Source: Deltaproteobacteria bacterium (GTDB lineage Bacteria > Desulfobacterota > Desulfobacteria > Desulfobacterales > C00003060). From it: DNA of 36,613 nt. The notes below the pieces were generated by a model that saw only the letters and a list, made by a program, of their open reading frames with translations, had not been told where the DNA came from and searched no databases. Of this stretch, positions 24,573-31,934 are shown piece by piece. The first letter of the stretch is position 1. Each line of letters starts with the position of its first letter. The position numbers and the translations under genes were made by a program. The stretch covers positions 1-36,613 of the forward strand of contig JAFDKF010000086.1 in NCBI GenBank assembly GCA_019307135.1, given 5' to 3'.

Positions 24573-25583
24573 ATGAAAACATCCATAGGCATGACCGTAA
24601 CCGAACATATTCTGGAAAAACAGCGCGAAAACCCTGAGGCCACAGGTGCTTTTACCCGGCTCCTTTCAGAGCTGATTGTGGCTGCAAAGATCATCTCAAG
24701 GGAAGTCAATAAGGCCGGGATTGTAGATATCCTGGGGTATGCCGGTCGCCAAAACATTCAGGAAGAAGACGTGCAAAAGCTTGATGAGTTTTCCAATCGC
24801 ACCATCATTGAAAGGATGGGGCACATCGGCCAGCTCTGTGTTATGGCATCTGAGGAAGACGCGGATATCATTGAAATTCCTGCCAGGTACCCAAGGGGGA
24901 ATTATGTACTCATCTATGATCCCCTGGATGGCTCATCAAACATCGATGTCAATGTCAGCATAGGCACCATCTTTTCCATACACAGGAGAATAAGTGACGA
25001 GGAAGATGGCACCTTGAGTGATGTGTTGCAACCCGGGTACAAGCAGGTAGCCGCAGGCTATTTTATCTACGGCTCCAGCACCATGATGGTCTATACAACC
25101 GGACAGGGGGTTCACGGCTTTACGCTCTTTCCGGGCATAGGAGAATTCTTGCTTTCCCACGAAAACATTCAAATTCCGGAGCGTGGCAAGATCTTCAGTG
25201 TGAATGAAAGCTATTACAACTACTGGAGTGATGGTGTCAGGCGTCTGGTGGAACACTTCAAGTCTCCTGACACCAAACCCGTCTATACTGCCAGATACAT
25301 CGGCTCTTTAGTCTCTGACTTTCACCGGAATCTCTTAAAGGGTGGCATCTTCATGTATCCGGCAGACACCAAAGACCCGAAGAAACCCCACGGCAAACTG
25401 CGCCTCATGTGCGAGGCCAATCCTCTGGCTTTTGTGGTAAAGGAGGCAGGTGGCTATGCCAGCACAGGAGAAAAACCGATCCTTGAGGTGGAACCTGAAG
25501 AGCTCCACCAAAGAGTGCCGCTTTTTATCGGGAGCAAAAAGGATGTGGAATTGGCGGAAAGGTACGTGCAGGGAAAGATGTAG
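24573..25583 (+). CDS. fbp: Fructose-1,6-bisphosphatase class I
   Basis: A 336-residue cytoplasmic enzyme that hydrolyses fructose 1,6-bisphosphate to fructose 6-phosphate in gluconeogenesis. Metal- and substrate-binding motifs are seen: SEEDAD at 93-98, [12 protein letters not shown] at 116-127, the [11 protein letters not shown] region, and the C-terminal sugar-phosphate site with [21 protein letters not shown]. Length is normal. The start is well supported by GGGAGGA eight bases upstream of the ATG. It stands alone on the plus strand, with REP palindromes upstream and a GGATTGG array beginning within ten bases of its stop. Confidence 0.96.
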   Translation: MKTSIGMTVTEHILEKQRENPEATGAFTRLLSELIVAAKIISREVNKAGIVDILGYAGRQNIQEEDVQKLDEFSNRTIIERMGHIGQLCVMASEEDADIIEIPARYPRGNYVLIYDPLDGSSNIDVNVSIGTIFSIHRRISDEEDGTLSDVLQPGYKQVAAGYFIYGSSTMMVYTTGQGVHGFTLFPGIGEFLLSHENIQIPERGKIFSVNESYYNYWSDGVRRLVEHFKSPDTKPVYTARYIGSLVSDFHRNLLKGGIFMYPADTKDPKKPHGKLRLMCEANPLAFVVKEAGGYASTGEKPILEVEPEELHQRVPLFIGSKKDVELAERYVQGKM

Positions 25584-25768
25584 GATTGCGGAATTTGGAT
25601 TGGGGATTGGGGATTGGGGATTTTGGGTAACAGTTCAGCCTGTCTTGCGACTCGAGCATATCGGACTGATTGGCCGCACCCAAGATGACAAAGTGGAAGT
25701 GCCGTGGGATATCGTGGAAGCGTAGAACTGACGTGAACAGAACATCCCCCGGACCTGGTATCCAAGCA
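25584..25768. other. Gap with a GGATTGG array and an unidentified short coding-like stretch
   Basis: 25587-25627 is a heptamer array (GGATTGG, four units, plus GATTGCGG). From about 25628 to 25725 a plus-strand frame reads VQPVLRLEHIGLIGRTQDDK, then VEVPWDIVEA and a stop; it looks protein-like but has no start of its own and could be the tail of a lost gene. I cannot assign it. Confidence 0.4.
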
Positions 25769-27034
25769 TCACGGTATACAGGAAAAGAAGTGATGGGCTG
25801 AGATGACAGATGCCTTCTGACTCAATTTTTTCAGGACTCCGGATCTATGGTTCAGTTGAATGATCGGAATATCACCGAGTTTCTTTGCCAGATTGAGAGC
25901 ATATCCGGAGATTTTTAGCGCATCGGTCTTAGTCTCTATTAAAAGCACAGGGTCTTCCCCTTTGGCCACTAAAAAATCTACCTCACGCTTGGCTAAATCC
26001 CTCACAAAAAAAAGCTCATAAGAACCAAGGCCATTTTCCCTCAGTGTGTTGCATAGCCTATTGAGGCCCACGGCTACCATATTCTCAAACCGGGGGCCTT
26101 TATCTTTTTCAGGGATATAAGACCAATCATGCAAATAATATTTTTTCTCCTTTTTGATGCTCTTATGGATTTTTCTCTGCCATGGCGACAGCGCAAAGAT
26201 CAAATACAGGGTGGTTAGAGACTCCAGCCAGGCCCGGACCGTACCATATGAGACCTGGAGGTCCTCCCTCAGGCTGTTAATGGACAATATGCTACCTACT
26301 CTCTTGGACAGGAGATGGACCAGCGTCTCCACGCCGTCAATATCTGAAATCCTGGTTAAATCCCGGATCTCCTCCCTGAGATATAGACTGAGATAGTCCT
26401 GGTGCCACAAGTTAGAAAAGGCCTTATCACCTTTAAGGAGCGGCTCAGGAAAAGGTCCAAATTCATACATCTGCTGCCACAAATCAAACGGCAGGGGCTT
26501 GTGGTCAGCCACGAGGTCAAACAGATCAGACCATTTCTCGTGTTTGGCTATATCATGCCATAGGGTCAGATCCTCAAAGGCCCTGGAACCCAACTCCGGG
26601 AGGGAGAAAGGGTAGAGGTGAAACAGAAAATATCTCCCGATAAGGGCGTCACCCGTCCGTCTGAAAAGATCCAGTCTGGCACTGCCGGATATGACGAAAC
26701 GAAAGTCTTCACGAAACTGGTCGTAGTAGCCCTTCAGGATATCCTTCCATTTGGCCCGCTTGTGAATCTCATCAAGAGCAACCCAGACATCCCTGTTTTC
26801 TTTCTTTAACGACCTGGCCTCTGATTCAAAAAAGGTGGGGTCCTCCAGATACAATGCTTTGACCTTTGGTGTGTCCCAGTTAAAAAAAAGAGAGGAACAA
26901 CCCTCTTCAGCCAGGAAATGTTCCAGTAAAGTGGTCTTGCCTGACTGTCGAGGCCCGGCGATAAAGATCATTTTAGGAGCCAGCACCTCTTTTTTCAGGC
27001 TCCAGATAGGCAGGTATCTTTCCAGGAATTCCAT
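25769..27034 (-). CDS. AAA ATPase with C-terminal DUF4143 nuclease-like domain
   Basis: A 421-residue P-loop protein. Walker A is GPRQSGKT at 27-34; Walker B is VALDEIHK with Asp88 and Glu89; sensor-like VISGSARLDLFRRTGDAL follows. The C-terminal DUF4143 part (from about 200) has a winged-helix-like stretch and ends with VDFLVAKGEDPVLLIETK, an Asp...Glu-x-Lys pattern resembling PD-(D/E)XK nucleases. Members are common in variable regions of bacterial genomes, sometimes discussed as toxin- or defence-like, but the role is not established. The ATG at 27034 begins MEFLERYLPIWSLKKE, typical of the family start. A symmetrical AT-rich site lies just upstream (27045-27115). Confidence 0.85.
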   Translation of the reverse strand: MEFLERYLPIWSLKKEVLAPKMIFIAGPRQSGKTTLLEHFLAEEGCSSLFFNWDTPKVKALYLEDPTFFESEARSLKKENRDVWVALDEIHKRAKWKDILKGYYDQFREDFRFVISGSARLDLFRRTGDALIGRYFLFHLYPFSLPELGSRAFEDLTLWHDIAKHEKWSDLFDLVADHKPLPFDLWQQMYEFGPFPEPLLKGDKAFSNLWHQDYLSLYLREEIRDLTRISDIDGVETLVHLLSKRVGSILSINSLREDLQVSYGTVRAWLESLTTLYLIFALSPWQRKIHKSIKKEKKYYLHDWSYIPEKDKGPRFENMVAVGLNRLCNTLRENGLGSYELFFVRDLAKREVDFLVAKGEDPVLLIETKTDALKISGYALNLAKKLGDIPIIQLNHRSGVLKKLSQKASVISAHHFFSCIP

Positions 27035-27044
27035 ATCAATAAAA

Positions 27045-27115
27045 TATCATGTAAGCATAAAACTTTCTATAGTAAAGTTTAATGGAACCATAAAACTTTC
27101 ACATGATACCGCTCT
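27045..27115. promoter_or_regulatory. Possible operator upstream of the AAA/DUF4143 gene
   Basis: TATCATGT (27045) and ACATGATA (27105) are inverted and enclose two direct CATAAAACTTTC copies with AAAGTTTAATGG in between. The layout suggests a regulator site or the promoter region of the minus-strand ATPase gene; no clear -35/-10 pair was found. Confidence 0.3.
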
Positions 27116-27124
27116 CACCTCCTC

Positions 27125-27490
27125 TCCATCAACCATTATTTTTTTTCTTGATAGTTCTCTGGCAAAGAACTATTTCAGCTTAAAGCGTTCTTTTCCGAAG
27201 AACGCCTTAAAAAAACAGCTCTATAACCCTTTGAAGATATACTGCGTCGATACAGCTCTTGCCCGCTCCATAGCCTTTAAGTTTTCACACGATACAGGAA
27301 GGATTTACGAAAATATCGTTTTTGTAGAATTAATGCGACGGGGGAAAGAGAGCTACTATTGGAAATCTCCCCACAATTTTGAAGTCGACTTCGTTATTAG
27401 GGAAAGAAAAAGAATAACAGAAATTATTCAGGTATGTGCAAATGTATCCAAAAAGGAAACTCAAACGAGAGAAGTCCGTGCGGCTTTAGA
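27125..27490 (+). pseudogene. DUF4143 ATPase remnant (C-terminal part only)
   Basis: The plus strand encodes a recognisable DUF4143 C-terminal region: NPLKIYCVDTALARSIAFKF, then GRIYENIVFVELMRRGKESYYW and EVDFVIRERKRITEIIQVCA, with the Asp...Glu-x-Gln pattern of the nuclease-like core. The N-terminal P-loop ATPase half is missing; upstream sequence instead belongs to the operator-like gap and the opposite-strand ATPase. After REVRAAL the frame runs into unrelated sequence, so the extreme C-terminus is lost too. No credible start codon precedes it. It is oriented opposite to its intact neighbour and is a different family member, not a duplicate of it. Confidence 0.7.
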
Positions 27491-27543
27491 AGGCGCATCC
27501 TCCCCCCCCTTTGCATCCCTTAATGGGGCACCATGATTTTCCC

Positions 27544-27573
27544 TTGACAATGATATGCGATCATGAATATTAA
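27544..27573 (+). promoter_or_regulatory. Predicted sigma-70 promoter of the second AAA ATPase gene
   Basis: TTGACA at 27544-27549, 18 bases, then TATTAA at 27568-27573, about 40 bases before the first ATG of the following frame. The -35 is perfect and the -10 fair. Confidence 0.5.
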
Positions 27574-27619
27574 GCTATGAATAAATTTATTCAGAGAGTG
27601 TTGATCAAAAATGAGTAAC

Positions 27620-27667
27620 ACCCCCACCCCGCCCTCCCCCTTCAAGGGGGAGGGTTTGGGTGGGGGT
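27620..27667. repeat. ACCCCCACCCC palindrome at the start of the ATPase frame
   Basis: ACCCCCACCCCGCCCTCCCC and GGGGGAGGGTTTGGGTGGGG form a long stem around TTCAA. It lies between the two candidate start codons of the downstream gene and, if translated, gives a Pro- and Gly-rich leader. Confidence 0.75.
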
Positions 27668-27682
27668 GAAAAGGGGTTTGCC

Positions 27683-29083
27683 ATGGATATCCGCTTTTCC
27701 CCTCATAATATCCATCTCGAGGATCCCGGCTCATTTGTCAAGCGGGACCCTCATCTGAGACAATTACGGCAACAGTTATTGGTCCACCGATCACACCTGC
27801 TGGACAGACTTCCCCGACACCAGCCCGGTATCTACACCATTGGCGGAGGCCGCCAGATCGGCAAGACGACGCTTATGAAGCAGTGGATGGCAGACTTACT
27901 CCAGAGCGGTGTTGCACCAAAACATATTGTCTATTTGACCGGGGAACTCATTGATGACCATCACTCCCTGGTCAGGCTGCTCACGGAAACTCTGAACGAA
28001 ATGCCAGGTACGGATATCTGTTATCTGCTCCTTGATGAGGTCACTTATATTCGCGACTGGGACAGGGGTATCAAATACCTGGCCGATGCCGGCGTGCTGG
28101 AAAATGTAGTCATGTTCGTCACTGGTTCGGATCTGGCAATCATTAAGGAAGCGCGCATGCGATTTCCCGGGAGGCGCGGAACTGCGGACACCGTAGATTT
28201 TCATCTCTACCCTCTCAGTTTTCTCGAAACGGTCAGGCTAAAAAAGCGATTTTCTACTGATACACTGGGCAGGCTAATGAATCCTGAAATCAAACCGACT
28301 ACTCCATCGCTCGATAGATTGTATGAAGAATTCGATCTCTACCTCGTTCATGGTGGTTTTCTCACAGCTATCAATGACATCGCAAGACACAAACGTATTA
28401 TGCCTGCCACATTCTCCACATACAGCGACTGGATTCGAGGGGACGTTCTCAAGAGGGGGAAGCAGGAACATTACCTGCGTGAAGTCCTGGAAGCCATAGT
28501 CAAGCGTTATGGCAGCCAGGTTACATGGAATACCCTGGCACATGACCTTTCCATTGATCACCCAAAGACGGTGGCCGATTATGTAGCCCTGCTCGCATCT
28601 ATGGATGCTGCCTTTATTCAACCTGCCCTGGTGGAGGATAAATTCACAGCAGCACCCAAAAAAGCTCGTAAGCTGATGTTCGCAGACCCATTCATTTTTC
28701 ATGCAATAAGGGCCTGGTTAACCCCCCGTGAAGACCCATACAGCCAGCAGGTCAAGCCTATCGTATCCGATCCGGACTGGGCTGCCAGGTTGGCCGAGGC
28801 CTGTGTGGTCACGCATTATCGGCGATATTATCCCACGTACTACATCAAAGCCGAGGGCGAGGTTGACGTTGCGTACGTTGACCAAAATCGCTTCTGGCCT
28901 CTGGAAGTGAAGTGGACCAGACAACTCAGGCCCAAGGACCTCAAGCAAATTGCCAAATATCCTAACGGCCGCATATTCACCAAATCACGGCACCGCGGGG
29001 AGATTCTCGGAATACCTACCGAACCACTGCCCCTTGCGATACTTCGTCTCGGTTCAGTGAAAATACCCAGAGACGCACCATGA
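27683..29083 (+). CDS. AAA ATPase of the AAA_14/DUF4143-like group
   Basis: A 466-residue P-loop protein. Walker A is GGGRQIGKTT at 54-63 and Walker B is YLLLDEVTYIRDWD with Asp118 and Glu119; VTGSDLAIIKEARMRFPGRRG follows as the sensor region. The C-terminal part has a helix-turn-helix-like stretch (TWNTLAHDLSIDHPKTVADYVALLASMD) and ends with GEVDVAYVDQNRFWPLEVKW, an Asp...Glu-x-Lys nuclease-like pattern. It is the same general architecture as the 25769-27034 gene but clearly a different subfamily. An upstream in-frame ATG (27611) would add 24 residues encoded by a palindromic repeat; the ATG at 27683 with AAGGGG upstream is preferred. Function unknown; typical of accessory regions. Confidence 0.82.
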   Translation: MDIRFSPHNIHLEDPGSFVKRDPHLRQLRQQLLVHRSHLLDRLPRHQPGIYTIGGGRQIGKTTLMKQWMADLLQSGVAPKHIVYLTGELIDDHHSLVRLLTETLNEMPGTDICYLLLDEVTYIRDWDRGIKYLADAGVLENVVMFVTGSDLAIIKEARMRFPGRRGTADTVDFHLYPLSFLETVRLKKRFSTDTLGRLMNPEIKPTTPSLDRLYEEFDLYLVHGGFLTAINDIARHKRIMPATFSTYSDWIRGDVLKRGKQEHYLREVLEAIVKRYGSQVTWNTLAHDLSIDHPKTVADYVALLASMDAAFIQPALVEDKFTAAPKKARKLMFADPFIFHAIRAWLTPREDPYSQQVKPIVSDPDWAARLAEACVVTHYRRYYPTYYIKAEGEVDVAYVDQNRFWPLEVKWTRQLRPKDLKQIAKYPNGRIFTKSRHRGEILGIPTEPLPLAILRLGSVKIPRDAP

Positions 29084-29108
29084 TTGGCGAGGCTACTCAA
29101 ATGGGACA

Positions 29109-29480
29109 AATCTCTTGTGTTCGAGTGATCTTGATCCGCAGATTACGCGGATTACGCGGATTTATTTTGTGTAAATGAACCTTTTGTGTTCAAGTGATTT
29201 TGATCCGCAGATTACCCCAGTACGATCTTCCGGACCTATGGGGCAGGCGCGGATTACACGGATTAAAGAGAGTAAATAAATCGTTTGTGTCGAGGGACTT
29301 AGATCCGAAGTTTATCCGCAGATTACGCAGATTCGCGCAGATTATAAACTAACCTTTTGTACTCAAGGGATTTTGATCCGCAGATTACGCGGATTCGCGC
29401 AGATTAATGACTGCATGAATAGTTCCCACATCACTTCTAATCCGTGCAATCTGCGTAATCTGTGTAATCTGCGGATCAGA
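29109..29480. repeat. GATTACGCG arrays with a longer direct repeat, left of the GxxExxY gene
   Basis: Four copies of a longer unit (about TTTTGTGTTCAAGTGATTTT then GATCCGCAGATTACGCGG) begin near 29109, 29176, 29277 and 29352 at uneven spacing. Each leads into GATTACGC(A/G) units. The right-hand part (29440-29480) switches polarity to AATCTGCGT units. A GC-rich insert starting CCCCAGTACGATCTTCCGG lies at about 29214-29250. No gene in 29084-29480. Confidence 0.75.
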
Positions 29481-29858
29481 TTATAGGGACTTCTTGTCGT
29501 AAACAAACCGTTTATATTCTAACGACTCAGTTCCAAAATTGATTAAAAGACCAACCTTCATACCGGTAGCTTTCAAATAGTTAATGAGTTGTGCTTCTTC
29601 AATCCCAGTCAGTTTGGCCAGCGCTTTAATCTCCACTATAATCTCATTAAAACAAACAAAATCAGGTTGATATTTTTTCTCTAAAAGCACCCCTTTGTAA
29701 AGAATATCGATAATCGGCTGAGCCTTATTAGGAATTCGTTCTAAACTGAATTCTCGCCCCAACGCCTCCTGATATACAGCTTCTAAAAACCCACACCCAA
29801 GCTCCTTATGTACTTCAAGGGCTGCGCCAATTATTTTGTAAGTCCGCTCATCCCTCAT
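29481..29858 (-). CDS. GxxExxY protein
   Basis: A 125-residue protein of the GxxExxY family, named for the motif seen here as GFLEAVY at residues 23-29. Other family features are the start DERTYKIIGAALEVHKELG, the pair PDFVCFNEIIVEIKAL (residues about 65-80), which has the Asp...Glu-x-Lys spacing of PD-(D/E)XK nucleases, and the C-terminal GLLINFGTESLEYKRF. The function of the family is unknown. It is flanked on both sides by GATTACGC-type arrays, and two short 5' fragments of close relatives lie upstream at 29943-29994 and 30067-30117. GGAA lies a few bases before the ATG. Confidence 0.9.
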   Translation of the reverse strand: MRDERTYKIIGAALEVHKELGCGFLEAVYQEALGREFSLERIPNKAQPIIDILYKGVLLEKKYQPDFVCFNEIIVEIKALAKLTGIEEAQLINYLKATGMKVGLLINFGTESLEYKRFVYDKKSL

Positions 29859-29942
29859 TTTGGTTCCCTAATCTGTGTAATCTGCGTAATCTGTGGATAT
29901 ATTATCGTCTTTTTAATCTGCGGCAATCTGCGTAATCTGCGG

Positions 29943-29994
29943 ATTGTACTTCAAGGGCCGCTCCAATAATTTTATAGGTTTTTTCATCTCTCAT
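29943..29994 (-). pseudogene. GxxExxY 5' fragment 1
   Basis: The minus strand from the ATG at 29994 reads MRDEKTYKIIGAALEVQ, matching the first 17 residues of the neighbouring GxxExxY protein except one or two changes, then passes directly into array sequence (SADYAD...). It stops being homologous where the full gene has CATAAGGAG. Confidence 0.75.
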
Positions 29995-30066
29995 CTAATC
30001 CTCTTAATCCGTGTAATCTGCGCCTGCCCCGTAGCTCCGGGAGATGGTACTGGGGTAATCCGCGGA

Positions 30067-30117
30067 CTGTATCTCAATCGCCGCACCAATTATCTTATAC
30101 GTCCTTTCATCTTTCAT
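30067..30117 (-). pseudogene. GxxExxY 5' fragment 2
   Basis: The minus strand from the ATG at 30117 reads MKDERTYKIIGAAIEIQ, then array sequence (SADYPS...). It breaks from the gene at the same codon as fragment 1, though the nucleotide sequences of the fragments differ. Confidence 0.75.
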
Positions 30118-30672
30118 CTTATTTTTTCAATCCGTGTAATCTACGTAATCCGCGGACATGCCTCTCCCCTCTTTAATCCGTGTAATCTAGTAATCCGCGG
30201 ACATGCCCCTCCCCTCTTTAATCTGCGTAATCTGCGTAATCTGCGGACCCATTAGCTCAACATAGAGAGACTCTATATCCTCAAACAGCCGCTCTTTTGA
30301 AAACTTTTGTTCCACAAATAAGCGCGCACGCCCCGACATTTCTTCTTTCAGGCGAGCATGGTTTTCAACCAGATATTTCAGCCCCTCAGCAAGCCCCTCC
30401 ACATCTCCCGGCTTCACCAAAATCCCCCGCTCGCACACCTCAAACTCACCCTTTTCTAATTCCGTGCTGTTTTCAAGGCGTAAGCCGCAATTCCGAAATC
30501 CGAAATCCGAAATCAGTTCCCTCACTCCACCTGCGTCCGTGGAAATGACGGGAACAGATGACGCCATAGCCTCTATAATGGAAACGGGAGTACCTTCGTT
30601 TATCGAGGTCAGAGCCAGAATATCCAGGTCGGCGTATACATTTGGCAAATCCTTTCTCCAGCCGCAAAATTT

Positions 30673-30857
30673 GGAGCTGTGCGGTTAGCATTCACCGTGT
30701 TTTGTCAATGAGTTGATGGTTATGAGGGAAACGTCGTAGGGGCGGCTTTACGCCGCCCGCCAAATCGATTCGGGCGAGGTAAACTCGCCCCTACGGGAAC
30801 CCGCCGATCAGAATTAGATCATTCGGAAGGGCTCAAGAATCACCAACCGCACAGGTG
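30673..30857. mobile_element. Family B MITE-like element, copy 3 (perfect 9-bp target duplication)
   Basis: The ends are GGAGCTGTGCGGTTAG and the reverse complement of CACCTGTGCGGTTGG. The perfect direct repeat GCAAAATTT flanks it at 30664-30672 and 30858-30866. The interior holds a full GTAGGGGCGGC...GCCCCTAC palindrome and matches the 7362-7509 copy. There is no open frame of note. Removal of the element plus one repeat copy (194 bases) rejoins the glycosyltransferase frame. Confidence 0.85.
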
Positions 30858-31074
30858 GCAAAATTTCACGTAATCAGACAGCCCTTGCTGCTCACAATAG
30901 GCCATGAGGTCATCTCTCAATTCCCCGTCACCAACTATTAAGAATTTTGCAGGAATGTCCGGATTATGATCTAAAAATATTTTTGCCGATCTTAGAAACA
31001 TCATGTGGTTCTTTATGGGAACTAGCCTGCCAACAATACCGATTTTCCATTCATGGGAGGCCATTCCCAAATTG

Positions 31075-31235
31075 TCTTCTGACTTCTGACTTCTGTCCTC
31101 TGACTTCTGACCACTGACTTCTGACCACTGACTTCCGACTTCTGACTTCCGACTTCTGACTTCTGTCCTCTGACTTCTGACCACTGACTTCTGACCACTG
31201 ACTTCTGACTTCTGACTTCTGACTTCCGACTTCTG
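31075..31235. repeat. CTTCTGA heptamer array translated in frame inside the glycosyltransferase
   Basis: About 23 heptamers (CTTCTGA, CTTCCGA, CCACTGA, TCCTCTGA-like). On the coding strand three units make 21 bases, giving heptapeptides KSEVRSQ, KSEVSGQ, KSVVRSQ and so on without a stop. The sister copy has no such array at this position. Confidence 0.85.
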
Positions 31236-31475
31236 ATAAGTCTCACCCTTGCAGGTCAGAAAAGGTTCCAGATCAAAGCCCAGTGGTATCACTCTAAATT
31301 TATGTGCCGGCGCTATATGGTATTTGCTGCAAAGTTCCCTCTTTTGACTCTCACTGACCACCACTATGGCGTCAGTAAATTTTGCCAGGATTTTCTCGAT
31401 CCCCTGAAATAACCTCGTTTTGGCAGGAGAAAAGTAGCCCCGCAGGACATGGCCATGGAAGGTATGGACCACCTT

Positions 31476-31524
31476 GGATTTTGGATTTTGGATTGCGGAT
31501 TGCGGATTGCGGATTGCGGATTTT
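31476..31524. repeat. Frame-setting heptamer array, seven units (glycosyltransferase copy 1)
   Basis: The units are two GGATTTT, four GGATTGC, one GGATTTT. The sister array at 36317-36358 has three GGATTGC. The one-unit difference shifts the frame by one base. Confidence 0.9.
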
Positions 31525-31934
31525 AACGATTGAGATTTTCTGAAGAAAGCACAGCGGCGTGGACCTTAGGCTCTGTACGGTATTGTAAAGGAGAGCGGCA
31601 AGTCGTCCCAGGGTTCCAGCCTTGGCCGTATGCGTATGAACGATGTCAGGCCGGAACTTGAACATAAGGCGCAGGACTCGAAAAAAGGCCATTAGATCGT
31701 CAGCAGACCGAAGCCTCCGTCCCAGTTGAGGAATTATGATTGGCTTGACCGCCTGCGACTCAGCCAGATAGGTCATGTCCAACGTTTCGTAACCCAGGCT
31801 TTGCATGTGGCGGGTGAGAAGAATCGTATGAATGGCCGGCCCGCCGATGTTGAGGCGGGCAATGATGCGCAACACTCTGATACTATTCTCACACATCAGT
31901 TCAACGTCGTTGCAAGACCGCCTTCTGCAGCGCT

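Larger units (their letters stand above)
29867..30250. repeat. AATCTGCGT arrays, right of the GxxExxY gene
   Basis: Nine-base units (TAATCTGCG, TAATCCGCG, TAATCCGTG), opposite in polarity to 29109-29430, are interrupted by two GxxExxY 5' fragments and by a GC-rich insert (about 30022-30056) that is the inverted counterpart of the one near 29214. The right end supplies the last codons of the glycosyltransferase pseudogene. Confidence 0.75.
30187..31896 (-). pseudogene. GT4-family glycosyltransferase, copy 1: frameshifted and interrupted
   Basis: A GT-B glycosyltransferase of the group-1 type, related to the intact-looking copy at 35375-36613. It begins at 31896 with VLRIIARLNIGGPAIHTILLT and VHTHTAKAGTLGRLAALLYN. 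It changes frame in a heptamer array (31476-31524), continues with VVVSESQKRELC, carries an in-frame heptapeptide array (31075-31235) before IGIVGRLVPIKNH, and is cut by a family B element (30673-30857). The end has the donor-binding ExxxxxxxE motif (EGTPVSIIE) and ISTDAGGVRELIS. GAAATCC units lie in frame at about 30490-30516, and the last residues (PQITQITQIK) come from a GATTACGCA array. Gene order suggests it was the last gene of the polysaccharide cluster. It may be a reversible off state except for the insertion. Confidence 0.85.

Noticed and set aside
26835..27124. Plus-strand frame leading into the DUF4143 remnant
   Set aside because: This part is antisense to the intact ATPase gene and its upstream region; only the portion from about 27125 has homology-like sequence.
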